From G963662675 sp963676845 (GTDB lineage Bacteria; Bacteroidota; Bacteroidia; Bacteroidales; Prolixibacteraceae), in assembly GCA_963676845.2 (NCBI GenBank), contig CAXXKK010000019.1, forward strand, positions 124,001 through 188,000: a DNA stretch of 64,000 nt. Reading direction: 5' to 3'. This document shows, piece by piece, positions 25,973-35,601 of the stretch. The translations under genes and the position numbers were made by a program. A model generated the notes under the pieces. The model ran no database searches, was not told where the DNA came from, and saw nothing but the letters and a program-made list of their open reading frames with translations. Position 1 is the first letter of the stretch. Every line of letters begins with the position of its first letter.

Positions 25973-28105
25973 TTAATACATCGATAATTTGATAAGCTGG
26001 GGACGAGATCTAATAGTAAGGATTGAAGACTTCGTATCGGAATTGTTTCCGCAGTCATCCGAGAGCCAGTAATAAATTGTATAATTCACATCTTGCCCAT
26101 CAGCCCCCGGGAAAAAAATAGTTGTTGAATAATTGGATAATTGCCCGGAGATACCTGACAATAAATTTCCTTCAGTATCAGTAAGTAGCTGTTCTTCACT
26201 ATTTTTTATTGTCCAATTAAGGGAGAGGTCATAGGGATAGATTCTATAATCCGGGTAATAAATATCCGGAAGCAGATCCAGGTCAGTTCGTCCTGCTTCA
26301 AAAAGATGATACTCAGGACGAGCTGGAAGAATACCCAAATCATCTCCGCTTGATCCATTGTATTCCGCAGAATAAATACTCTCGACACAAAATTCAAAGT
26401 CAGGAGGATCATTCAAAAGATTAGCCAAAGGTGTTTTACATTCAGCCAAAGCCAACGAAAAAATACCTTCTGGAAGATCTTGAATTGTAACTAAGCCTTC
26501 GGAATGTTCTGCCAATGGATAAGACCAGACAGAACTAGTACAAACTCCTGGAATCAAGTTTTCACTTTGAACTTCCGGGTCTAATGAAGTTTGGGAAAAT
26601 GAAACCCGAAGTTGAGTTAAGTTCGCAGTAATTCCTGCTGAATTATCAATTGTCCAGTAGGAATTTATACTTTTCAAATCGTTCAAAACCGAAGATGAAA
26701 GATCAGGGTAGTCCCCCTCGTTAGAGCAAACTGTGATCAAGCCTCCTTCTGTTTCTCCGGAAAGAACTAAATCAAGAGGAAAATATCCACCAGAATTTCC
26801 TGTTGGGAACAAATAACTGTGAGGGTCAGATGTTGATTGTATTGCCCGTGTTAAATTCCCAATGATATATCCACTACTTCTGGAAATTGCTGAAATTGCT
26901 TCGTTTGTCAAAACAACACTATTTCCATTTGAATTGATATTTCCTCCATTCATACTAAGTTGATGATGAATACATAAATCATTACTTACCAGCTGAATAG
27001 AAGGAGCATTGCCGGAATTGATTGTCAGGTTGTAAAAATTATAAGGATTGTTTATCCTGAAAATTGAGTTTGAAGGAGTTTCTTCTCCACCCAAAATAAA
27101 AGTGCCACCCAGAATTTCTTTGCTACCACCATTTCGGAGACGAATGTCAGTCGGATTTCTACTCGTTCCGTTTGGATAATGTATCCTGATTTCACCTCCG
27201 GTTATTTCAAGATGAGTAGAAATACTCATATCAAAAGTGGCATAAGTAGAACTGGAATGTCCCAGAGTAGAGATGTTTATAGTTCCTCCTGAAATAATTG
27301 CAACACCAGCAGTATTTATAAGCCTTCCGGCAATATTCAACTCTCCTCCTTCAACCCATAAAGTTCCATACCTTCGGGTTTGCAAGCTATTTCCAGACCT
27401 GGCTCCAACTGTAGCTTTCCCGGAACTTACTTTAAACAATCCATCATTGATTATTGAAAAACCGGCAGTGATCAACTCTGCTCCATTTACATGAATTCCT
27501 GCATCAGAATTAATTGAGAGATTCGTAGAACCATTAAATTGTGTAATCCCTGACTTTAAATGAAGCAACCCACTATTTAGTTCAAGATTTCCGGAATAGG
27601 ATATGTCAGACTGTATATTTAAGCTTGTATTTTGATCAAGCCCTTTGGATATAATAAGGCTCCTAAAATCAGTATTTCCTGTTAGAGTTGAATTTAACTC
27701 CCCTATAAAATTAACCGTTCCATCTCGCCCAGGGTCAAAAACACCTGAATTACTCCAGTTTCCTGACACATAAAGAGTGTCCTCCCCTTCAATATTAAGT
27801 TCTCCTTCTAGTGATATATCATTGCAAAATGAAGAACTTCGAATTGTTACCTCTGTCCCATTTGGAATAATTACATGATCCGTTGAATCAGGAACAATAT
27901 TATCCTCCCAGCAAGATGGCTCATCCCAATAACCACCAGTAGCATTTGCTGAAATAGTTGCTAAAGATTGATTAAAATTATTTCTCCGTAAGCCTGCACT
28001 TATTTCATAAGCAAAAATCATCTTGTCAGGGAACAATGCCAGCAAGAATATTAACAATAAATATCTACACTCTTTTTCACAAAAGAATGCATTAAAATAA
28101 ACCAT
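25973..28105 (-). CDS. Exported G8-like repeat protein, small counterpart of the giant protein (cassette A)
   Basis: A 710-residue exported protein with a hydrophobic N-terminal segment (residues 15-33). Residues about 55-500 form a beta-helix-like region opening with a module (YWDEPSCWEDNIVPDSTDHVIIPNG..VTI) also found at residues 80-160 of the giant protein. The last 150 residues or so resemble the giant protein's C-terminus: FCVESIYSA, HLFEAGRTDLDL, IYYWLSDDCGN, RPQLIK. No T9SS sorting domain is seen. First gene of cassette A. Probably a cell-surface or matrix component. Confidence 0.72.
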   Translation of the reverse strand: MVYFNAFFCEKECRYLLLIFLLALFPDKMIFAYEISAGLRRNNFNQSLATISANATGGYWDEPSCWEDNIVPDSTDHVIIPNGTEVTIRSSSFCNDISLEGELNIEGEDTLYVSGNWSNSGVFDPGRDGTVNFIGELNSTLTGNTDFRSLIISKGLDQNTSLNIQSDISYSGNLELNSGLLHLKSGITQFNGSTNLSINSDAGIHVNGAELITAGFSIINDGLFKVSSGKATVGARSGNSLQTRRYGTLWVEGGELNIAGRLINTAGVAIISGGTINISTLGHSSSTYATFDMSISTHLEITGGEIRIHYPNGTSRNPTDIRLRNGGSKEILGGTFILGGEETPSNSIFRINNPYNFYNLTINSGNAPSIQLVSNDLCIHHQLSMNGGNINSNGNSVVLTNEAISAISRSSGYIIGNLTRAIQSTSDPHSYLFPTGNSGGYFPLDLVLSGETEGGLITVCSNEGDYPDLSSSVLNDLKSINSYWTIDNSAGITANLTQLRVSFSQTSLDPEVQSENLIPGVCTSSVWSYPLAEHSEGLVTIQDLPEGIFSLALAECKTPLANLLNDPPDFEFCVESIYSAEYNGSSGDDLGILPARPEYHLFEAGRTDLDLLPDIYYPDYRIYPYDLSLNWTIKNSEEQLLTDTEGNLLSGISGQLSNYSTTIFFPGADGQDVNYTIYYWLSDDCGNNSDTKSSILTIRSRPQLIKLSMY

Positions 28106-28439
28106 TTATATTTCTTAATTTATATTTTGTTTTTATTCTGAAATCCAATTTATTAAATGGTTATACATATTTAATTTCATCAAACTGAATTACAGATATA
28201 TATTTGGATAAAAAAACAAAGCACGCCAAAATAATTTATTTACATATATTTTGCTTTGGTTCATCTAAAATATAAAATACAAATTTAAAATGCACAACAA
28301 CTTCGCATTTATTTAACTAAATTTATGTATTTTGCATTAAAACAAATCCATAAAACCCAAACAAATAGTCTGAATTCATGGCTTATGTCTTATAAAAGAA
28401 ATGAAGAAAGAATTATAAATATGAAATGCTTTCTGAAGT
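28106..28439. other. Spacer between cassettes A and B
   Basis: 334 bp with no supported gene. It contains the terminator of cassette B (28209-28260) and a possible minus-strand -7 element TAAATTTG at 28280-28287, which would give cassette A a leader of about 170 nt. Confidence 0.5.
28209..28260 (-). terminator. Intrinsic terminator of cassette B
   Basis: On the minus strand CAAAGCAAAATA pairs with TATTTTGGCGTGCTTTG (small internal bulge) and is followed by TTTTTTT. It lies 180 bp beyond the stop of the PorP/SprF gene at 28440 and upstream of cassette A, so the two cassettes are probably separate transcripts. Confidence 0.65.
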
Positions 28440-29423
28440 TTAGAAATAGTGTTTTCTTGTGTACATACGACCGTATAAATCAAACTCATAAGCGATTCGA
28501 ATTTCATGTGTACCTAGCTGATATTTTGCAATATCACGAGTGAATGGAAATTCAGCTGCGTAACCCACTCGAATGTTCTTGGTAATATTAACTTGTGTTA
28601 GTGCCGCAATCGTATTGTTTGTCCGGTACATAAGACCAACCCAGAATTTATCATGGAACATAACATTAGCCGCAATATCTGCCTGTATCCTCCCCCCCGC
28701 TGATCCTTTAATTAATACTGTAGGCTTAAATTGGACCTGAAGTTGATCACCGAAAAGATATCCTCCTAACAAATACATGTAACGAACCTCTGCCAATGAT
28801 GAAAAGTTGTTTCTGTTAGCAGCAAAGGAATTCTCGACCATCTGAGGAACAGAAAATCCGATATAATACTCATCTGAGTATAAAAGAAGCCCAAATCCTG
28901 CTTTAAACATGTATTTATTGTGGACATCAGTTTGAAACATAGGATCGGGTATATCTTGTCCCGGATTTAAGTCATATCGGGTAAGCATGTTATCGTAATT
29001 CATAAAACCGGTATTAAATCCAAAACGTAAATGTGTAAAGCGGTCAATCCTGATTTGATAGGCATAATCCAAAGCAACCGTTAGTCTCTTTTCATATCCA
29101 AAACGTTCATCAATAAAATCAAGACCAACTCCAAAATTCTCATTTTTTAAGGGGCTGTATAAAATCATGGAATTGACCAAAGGAGCTTTATCCTGTCCTA
29201 AATAGTACCTACGTGTAAAAACCTGAAATCCTGTTTTATCCCAAATACCTACATATGCAGGATTAACTGTCTGCATACTATTCATATATTGTGTAAAAGC
29301 GGGATCAGTAACCTGGGCATTTGTGACATTAAGTCCTACAGATATTTCAAATACAATAAATCCAATAAGGACAATAATTTGTCTCAGCCTACTCCTCAAT
29401 ATTTCAAACTTCATATTTCCCAT
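28440..29423 (-). CDS. PorP/SprF-family T9SS membrane protein (cassette B)
   Basis: A 327-residue outer-membrane protein. After the signal segment (cleavage near NVTNAQ) it starts VTDPAFTQYMNSMQTVNPAYVG, the PorP/SprF hallmark, and ends YQLGTHEIRIAYEFDLYGR. It lies 4 bp after the 1328-aa CHU_C protein gene. This is the standard arrangement in which an SprF-like protein serves the secretion of the preceding type B cargo. Paralog of 23177-24121. Confidence 0.9.
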   Translation of the reverse strand: MGNMKFEILRSRLRQIIVLIGFIVFEISVGLNVTNAQVTDPAFTQYMNSMQTVNPAYVGIWDKTGFQVFTRRYYLGQDKAPLVNSMILYSPLKNENFGVGLDFIDERFGYEKRLTVALDYAYQIRIDRFTHLRFGFNTGFMNYDNMLTRYDLNPGQDIPDPMFQTDVHNKYMFKAGFGLLLYSDEYYIGFSVPQMVENSFAANRNNFSSLAEVRYMYLLGGYLFGDQLQVQFKPTVLIKGSAGGRIQADIAANVMFHDKFWVGLMYRTNNTIAALTQVNITKNIRVGYAAEFPFTRDIAKYQLGTHEIRIAYEFDLYGRMYTRKHYF

Positions 29424-29427
29424 AACA

Positions 29428-32400
29428 TTAATATGAAACCATTACAAATCCTCGTTCAAGATCACCGTTACCTTTATCCAAAATATACATATATACACCT
29501 GGAACTACCTTATTCAACGAATTTTGATGGTTAGAAGTTGTTTCACCATTCCACCAGGCGTTTTCATAAACATCCCAATACTCATAATTTCCATAGTGGT
29601 CTTTTTCATATAATTTATAACCTTCCCTGTCAAATATGAGCAACTTCGCATCCGGGTAATAACCCATACAATAAATCTCAAAGTAATCATGTATACCATC
29701 ACCGTCTGGAGAGAAACCTTCAGGAATGAACATCACACATTCACCTTCATAATCCAGATACTCCGGATGTCCGTCATAATCCAAATCATCATTATAATAG
29801 ATTCCATCACCGTTCAGGTCTTCAAAAATGGTTAGTATGTCATCATCATCGTCATCAATATCACGCCAGTCACGAATACCATCACCATCAAAGTCCTGAA
29901 GAATCGGCTCAGTTCCATATGGATTATCAAGATCACTGTCTTTAAATCCGCCGAAGAAGTAATCATAAGCATTATCCAGGCCATCTGCATCATCATCTGC
30001 TCCATCCGGAATGACCTCAGGTAATCCAATTGCATCCGGATCATAAGCCTCAACATAATCCGGGACATTATCACCATCTGAATCCTCGTCTACATAGTCA
30101 GGAGTTCCATCACCATCTGTATCTACAGGATTAAGCCCCAGGTCTCCACCAAACTCATAAATATCATCCAATCCATTTTCGTTACTATCGATTCCTGACG
30201 GATAAGTATAATCACCTTCCGGTTGAGCCTCAATATTATCAGCAATACCATCATTATCTGAATCCAAATCCAGACTATCCGGGATTCCGTCCTGATCGGT
30301 ATCCCGGTTCATATCGCCTTCCACTACATCAATGATACCATCATTATCATCATCAATATCATCAACATCTGCAATATTATCACAATCTGCATCCGCAAAA
30401 ATGGTAATATAAACTGTTGCTGTATCGCACAATGGGAATGGGAAATCATCACAAATCTCATATACAAACTGATAAGTTCCGGTTGTTCCCTTTATAAAGT
30501 CGAATATAAAGTCACCATTTTCAAAGAGTTGAAGCGTTCCTATCAGAGGTTCTTCAAGAGGAGTTAAATTGATAATGATTTCATCACCATCCGGTTCACT
30601 ATCATTCAGCAGAACATTACCGATAATAGGTGAACAACCGGTATAGTAATAATCATCAACAGCAAGCGGTGGATTATTCGGTCTTAATACCTCTACAGTA
30701 ACAGTTGCTTCATCGTATAACGGTCCACATGGAATTCCAGCATCATAGATTCGGTAAGTTAATTCATCAAATCCGATATACGATGTAGTTGGCATATAAA
30801 CAATTTGTCCGCCTTCAACATAAGCATAGCCATTTTCTGGTTGTGAAACAATTACCAGAGAAGTAGTATCCAGTTGATTTTCCGGATCAAAATCATTGTT
30901 TAATACCTGCATCGAAATACCTGTATTAAACTGGGTTAGATAGTCATCATTTGCAGCAACAGGCCATTCATTATCAAACCTAACAGTTACAGAAATAGTA
31001 ACAGGCAATGCACATTCATTCGGATCCGGAGTAAATGTAAAGTCAAAAGTTCCAAGTGTTGCTGTTTGAACAATAGAAGGATCCCAAGTTCCGTGTACTC
31101 CTTCTTCCGAAATTTCCGGCAGAACAATCGGCTCATCATCCAGGCAGACTGAATCTTCAAGAGCAAATATTGGGGACACAGGTTCTATAACTGTAATAAA
31201 AATACTTGTTGAAGTCGCACATTGTCCCGAATTCGGAGTGAATGTATATTCAAAGCTTCCGGCTACATCTGTTGAAATGACAGAAGGATTCCATCTTCCT
31301 GAAATTCCGTTTCGTGAAGTTGTTGGCAATGAAGGAGCCTCTTCATCCAAACAGAATGGGCCAATAGCTGCAAATACTGGTCTAGCTTCCGGTTCAACTC
31401 TTAAATCCAAAACAATAATCGAATCACAACCTGCTACGGAGATCAACGTATCGCTGTAAATACCAGACGTATTTAAAGTTTGACCATGCCATGAATAAGG
31501 TAATCCTGTTTCACAAGTTTCATAAGTTTCATAGGTTACAAATTCCGGTAATACATCTAATGCCAAAACAATAATCGAATCACAGCCTGCTACTGATGTC
31601 AAAGTATCGGTGTAAGTACCTGCATCAAAAAATGTTTGTCCATGCCAATTATAAGGCAACTGGGCATCACACACTTCAACTGTTTCATAACTAATAAATT
31701 CAGTAATAACATCCAGAGTCATAACTATAATCGAATCACAACCAGCTACAGATGCCAAAGTATCTGAATATGTACCAGATCCTGTAAGTATTTGACCATG
31801 CCATGTATAAGGTAATTGTCCATCACAAATAATTATATCCTCGTACTCAACTGATATCGGATTAACTTCCAGGTTCAAAGTTGCAATAGAATCGCACCCG
31901 AATTCATTGTCAAATATCTGATCATAAGTACCCGGTGCAGTATATTCAACTTCATTCCAAATAAATGGCAATTCATTTTCGCAAATAATTATATCTGTAT
32001 AACTGTGTCCTGAAGGAATAAGATTCAATGTTAAGTTTATAATTGAATCACATCCTGCCACAGAAGTCAGGGTTTCTGTATAAATTCCAGCACTTTCAAG
32101 AACTTGTCCATGCCATGAATAAGGAAGGTCTGATTCACATATTTCTACGGTTTCATTTGTTACAAATTCAGGGAATACTTCCAGCGTCAGGACAACAATC
32201 GAGTCACAGCCTGCCACAGAAGTTAGGGTATCTGTATAAGTTCCTGCAACATTAAGTGTTTGTCCGTGCCATGAATAAGGAAGTTGATTTTCGCATATCT
32301 GTTCAAATTCAGCAATCTCAAATTCAGGAACAGCATCTAATGTGAGAACAATAATTGAATCACAACCGACAACAGAAGTCAAAGTATCTGCATAAGTTCC

Positions 32401-33414
32401 TGCAGCGTTAAGTGTTTGTCCATGCCATAAATAAGGTAATTGAGCTTCACAAATAATGATATCTTCATGCTCAACATAAACAGGATAAATTTCAAGATGT
32501 AATGTGGCAATAGAATCGCACCCAACACTATTTGTAAATGTTTGTCGGTATGTTCCGTCAGTAAAATAGTCAATACCATTCCAGTTAAATGGTAATTCGT
32601 TTTCACAAATAGCTAAATTAGTTCTGCTATAGCTAACCGGGTTTACATTAAGTACTAATGTAGCTATTGAATCACATCCAAATGTGCTTGTAAGCGTATC
32701 TACATAAGTACCACTTGTATAATAATCTTTACCGTTCCATGCAAAAGGAATATCATTTTCGCAGATGGTTGTATCGATAACGCTAATCAAATCATCTTGA
32801 TTAATAAGGACAATATCTACAGAACTGATTGCAGGATAACATCCGTTTGCAGAAAGTCCATTTGCAGTTAGGGTTAATGTAACTGTTCCAGCTGCAATAT
32901 CTTGCTCACCCGGAGTATATACCGGATTTAAAGCAGTATCATCGTCAAATGTACCATCTCCGGTCATTGTCCAGAATAAATCGCTATAATTTACAGCTGT
33001 TGCTTCAAAAAGCTCAACACTTTCACCCGGGCAGATTGTTTGAGTATTTCCGGCAAAAGCTTCAGGTGACGGATAAACCTCTATTTCTCCCAACTCATGA
33101 TTAATACAACCATATATACTGGTTTGTTCCACAGACAAACTATATACTCCCGGTTCAACATCCCAGATTATCAACTGCTCATTTCCATATACCGTATTTC
33201 CGTCGCTGTCTGTAAAGTTAAAATCAGTGGAAGCTTCAGATAGGCTAACAACATTTCCTTCGGAATCAGTTAATTCCCAAACCCATGTCGAACCTTCCTC
33301 ACCATTCACTCTGTAAGTTCGCTGAGAATCACGACACACCTGATCTATCTGCCCCGCTACCTGAATGGTTGCAGTCAGTAGAATCATTAATATGTATGTC
33401 AAACGTTTCAGCAT
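29428..33414 (-). CDS. 1328-aa T9SS cargo with 52-aa repeats, calcium-type Asp repeats and CHU_C domain (cassette B)
   Basis: Exported protein with signal peptide (residues 1-21). Layout: an Ig/PKD-like domain (about 22-115), one more Ig-like domain, and about nine 52-residue repeats (about 205-675, consensus ICE..LPY.WHGQTL..AGTYTDTLTSVAGCDSI). Two further Ig-like domains and cadherin/VCBS-like domains follow (NNPPLAVDDYYYTG, NDSEPDGDE). A thrombospondin-3-like acidic stretch (about 1010-1215, DxDxDGxxD) probably binds calcium. The last 100 residues or so are a CHU_C type B sorting domain (FIPEGFSPDGDGIHDYF, PGVYMYILDKG, RGFVMVSY). An SprF-type gene follows directly. A likely surface adhesin or filament component. 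Confidence 0.88.
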   Translation of the reverse strand: MLKRLTYILMILLTATIQVAGQIDQVCRDSQRTYRVNGEEGSTWVWELTDSEGNVVSLSEASTDFNFTDSDGNTVYGNEQLIIWDVEPGVYSLSVEQTSIYGCINHELGEIEVYPSPEAFAGNTQTICPGESVELFEATAVNYSDLFWTMTGDGTFDDDTALNPVYTPGEQDIAAGTVTLTLTANGLSANGCYPAISSVDIVLINQDDLISVIDTTICENDIPFAWNGKDYYTSGTYVDTLTSTFGCDSIATLVLNVNPVSYSRTNLAICENELPFNWNGIDYFTDGTYRQTFTNSVGCDSIATLHLEIYPVYVEHEDIIICEAQLPYLWHGQTLNAAGTYADTLTSVVGCDSIIVLTLDAVPEFEIAEFEQICENQLPYSWHGQTLNVAGTYTDTLTSVAGCDSIVVLTLEVFPEFVTNETVEICESDLPYSWHGQVLESAGIYTETLTSVAGCDSIINLTLNLIPSGHSYTDIIICENELPFIWNEVEYTAPGTYDQIFDNEFGCDSIATLNLEVNPISVEYEDIIICDGQLPYTWHGQILTGSGTYSDTLASVAGCDSIIVMTLDVITEFISYETVEVCDAQLPYNWHGQTFFDAGTYTDTLTSVAGCDSIIVLALDVLPEFVTYETYETCETGLPYSWHGQTLNTSGIYSDTLISVAGCDSIIVLDLRVEPEARPVFAAIGPFCLDEEAPSLPTTSRNGISGRWNPSVISTDVAGSFEYTFTPNSGQCATSTSIFITVIEPVSPIFALEDSVCLDDEPIVLPEISEEGVHGTWDPSIVQTATLGTFDFTFTPDPNECALPVTISVTVRFDNEWPVAANDDYLTQFNTGISMQVLNNDFDPENQLDTTSLVIVSQPENGYAYVEGGQIVYMPTTSYIGFDELTYRIYDAGIPCGPLYDEATVTVEVLRPNNPPLAVDDYYYTGCSPIIGNVLLNDSEPDGDEIIINLTPLEEPLIGTLQLFENGDFIFDFIKGTTGTYQFVYEICDDFPFPLCDTATVYITIFADADCDNIADVDDIDDDNDGIIDVVEGDMNRDTDQDGIPDSLDLDSDNDGIADNIEAQPEGDYTYPSGIDSNENGLDDIYEFGGDLGLNPVDTDGDGTPDYVDEDSDGDNVPDYVEAYDPDAIGLPEVIPDGADDDADGLDNAYDYFFGGFKDSDLDNPYGTEPILQDFDGDGIRDWRDIDDDDDDILTIFEDLNGDGIYYNDDLDYDGHPEYLDYEGECVMFIPEGFSPDGDGIHDYFEIYCMGYYPDAKLLIFDREGYKLYEKDHYGNYEYWDVYENAWWNGETTSNHQNSLNKVVPGVYMYILDKGNGDLERGFVMVSY
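31390..32800 (-). repeat. Nine tandem 156-bp repeats inside the 1328-aa gene
   Basis: Repeats of 52 codons. The anchor CATGCCATGAATAAGG-type sequence on the plus strand recurs at 156-bp spacing (for example near 32110 and 32266). Copies differ by scattered substitutions, and three copies (IPFAWNGKDY, LPFNWNGIDY, LPFIWNEVEY) form a distinct subtype. Confidence 0.8.
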
Positions 33415-33426
33415 TTCTAAATCTTT

Positions 33427-34107
33427 TTATTCTACGATATATATTGGAGACATTTCTGGTAATGGATGAACCGTAAGTGTTACTTCATCCTGATCTACAC
33501 TCTCTCCAAATTCATTTACGACTCTTGTTATGCGGTATGTTGTTGTAACAACTGGACTTACAGTAAGCACATACTCAGCTTCTGTCGATGTATAGGTTTC
33601 CGTATGGGTTCCAAATTCATCTTCTACTTCTAAGTCAAATGTCCAATCTGGTGTTCCTGTAAAGTTTATTGTCAGGATTGCATCATCATTCACACAAATC
33701 TCATCCGGGAATAATTCCATAGCTGCAGTCGGTATGGATTCAAGAACTTCAAGTCTTCCTACTTTCACATTGTTTGTACATGCAACTTCATCCCAAGCCA
33801 TAACCCGGAAGAAATACTCACCCGGTTCAAGCCAGGTTACATTTACAGTTGCCCCCTCATTATCTCCATCAACAAAATAAGCCTCATCAGCTAATGCATT
33901 ACCCAAATCGTTTGCAAAATCAATTCCTGTTGGATCATTATATAACTCCCAACTATAGGTGTAATTTCTACCTTGATCAACGCTTAATTCAATAGTTTCT
34001 CCCTGATATACCGTAAACGTCTGGGCTGCGGAATTTGCCACAGTCAGCACCACTGATGAAAGTATCAGTGTCAGACGGATAATATGGTATACAGTTCTTT
34101 TCATCAA
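33427..34107 (-). CDS. 226-aa exported Ig-like protein (cassette B)
   Basis: Signal peptide (residues 1-29, VANSAAQ), then an Ig-like domain (VYQGETIELSV, YSWELYNDPTGIDF, GNALADEAYFVDG, PGEYFFRVMAWDEVACTNN) matching the N-terminal part of the cassette A 210-aa protein. A second PKD-like domain of about 95 residues ends at HPLPEMSPIYIVE. There is no T9SS sorting domain, unlike the cassette A homolog. It lies 12 bp upstream of the 1328-aa CHU_C gene. Together these two genes correspond to the single 210-aa gene of cassette A. Function unknown; presumably part of the same secreted structure. Confidence 0.75.
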   Translation of the reverse strand: MMKRTVYHIIRLTLILSSVVLTVANSAAQTFTVYQGETIELSVDQGRNYTYSWELYNDPTGIDFANDLGNALADEAYFVDGDNEGATVNVTWLEPGEYFFRVMAWDEVACTNNVKVGRLEVLESIPTAAMELFPDEICVNDDAILTINFTGTPDWTFDLEVEDEFGTHTETYTSTEAEYVLTVSPVVTTTYRITRVVNEFGESVDQDEVTLTVHPLPEMSPIYIVE

Positions 34108-34162
34108 ATTAGCTTATCAGCTCTTTTCTTTTTTCATTATTAAGTAGAGTGCCTGTCAATAC

Positions 34163-34190
34163 AGATTGCTTCGCTACGCTCGCAATGACG
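34163..34190 (+). repeat. 28-bp dispersed repeat, copy 1
   Basis: AGATTGCTTCGC, then TACGCTCG, then CAATGACG. Part of a family with short internal inverted complementarity (TTGC...GCAA). It is more GC-rich than its surroundings. Confidence 0.8.
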
Positions 34191-34366
34191 TAAGCTGAAA
34201 ATTGAAACCATCAGGGCATTTCTTTTCCATATCAGGTAGTTTTTCAATCCCGACCGATTCATTTTTCCGATGTTCTTATGTCTGCCTTTCACTACATTTA
34301 TTTATATTTTTGTCCCACTTATTCACTTTCAATCCTCTACACCTGGTCTCACTACTTGATCAAAAC

Positions 34367-34394
34367 AGATTGCTTCGCCAGGCTCGCAATGACG
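34367..34394 (+). repeat. 28-bp dispersed repeat, copy 2
   Basis: Same element as 34163-34190, with CAGG replacing TACG in the centre. Confidence 0.8.
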
Positions 34395-34643
34395 ATCAAC
34401 AAGAGACTTTTTCTAGTGACTCACGACTCCCAAGGATGTACTTATCCCATTTCAGGCTGTTGGCCCGATCATAATTCACCTCTTTTCGCGTATCCGGAGC
34501 TCGGCTTTTTACCGGATACAGGGGCAAAGGCGCTCCCCTGACCAGATGGAATAATGTTAGTTGTCCTCTGGGAGGGCCATGTTTATTGGATGTCATTTTG
34601 TGGTCATAATAATATTGTCAGTTATCGGTTATCTCTCAAAGAG

Positions 34644-34671
34644 AGATTGCTTCACTGCGTTCGCAATGACG
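34644..34671 (+). repeat. 28-bp dispersed repeat, copy 3
   Basis: Same element with a diverged centre (TTCACTGCGTTCGCAATGACG). Confidence 0.75.
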
Positions 34672-35601
34672 CTCAACCTGAAACTTGTAGCATGTAACCT
34701 GAAACACAAATTTCCGGCTGTACCTCCCCTGTTTCGGGTGATTCCCCGGATGTAACGGATTGACCATTTCGATTTACGAATGCTAGTCTTATCCGTCTGA
34801 ACCTTTTGAAAACACAGGGATTTCCGAATCCACCGCATTTCATTTGGTGGCCCGTTTTTATTCTGTGTAATACTCATTCATATTTTGGGTCTTGCTGTTA
34901 CATCTTTACCATAGCTCTAAACACTGACAGCATAAATACTGTCATCATTAAATAAGAGCAAAATAGAGTAAGCTGGCATTTATGGGATTCCCATCTTTTA
35001 ATAGGCATACCTTTCCCATCAGGTATTTCTCCTGTTATTCGGAAAATGTTTCCCATTTCTGGAAACTGATATGTCCTTTTAAAAATCTGGTATTTAATTT
35101 TTTCATTCACATAAACCAGTTATTAAGTTCCTGCTTGTCATGCTCTCGTTTGCGCAACAAAAGGATTGAGGAATTGAAGAATTGAATCTTTTTGATTACT
35201 CTAATTCTTACTTTCCTGTATTCTTTCATTCTCATCTTCTCACACTCATACTCTCTCATTTTCTCATTCTTAAGCGCTCATGACTTGCTACTCTTAAACA
35301 TCATCCTCCGGCAGTTCATTCCATTTCTGCCAGGATTTTTTAGCATTCCACTATTAGCTATTCCGTGTAGTTTTTCTCTATTTTTCCACCTTGCTTATGC
35401 TCATTTAATGGACTGAAGGATTGAATTCTTTCAATAACTCCAATTTCCACAGTCTCATTCACTCTCTCATATTCCTACACTCTTACATTCTCACACTCTT
35501 AGTTCTCAAAATCGCCTTTCCTTTCCCTCGTGGCTCCCGGCCTCCCTTAGGGGAAGCCGGCAAGCTATCTTGGGTTATGAAAAAGCAAAATCAATCATCA
35601 A

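Larger units (their letters stand above)
34108..35601. other. 1.5-kb repeat-bearing non-coding insertion within cassette B
   Basis: No convincing gene on either strand; short frames here have low-complexity or compositionally odd translations. It holds three copies of a 28-bp dispersed element and pyrimidine-rich stretches (35200-35280, 35455-35505) such as TCTCATTTTCTCATTCTTAA. The homologous genes of cassette A are directly adjacent, so this DNA looks inserted or expanded. Confidence 0.6.
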
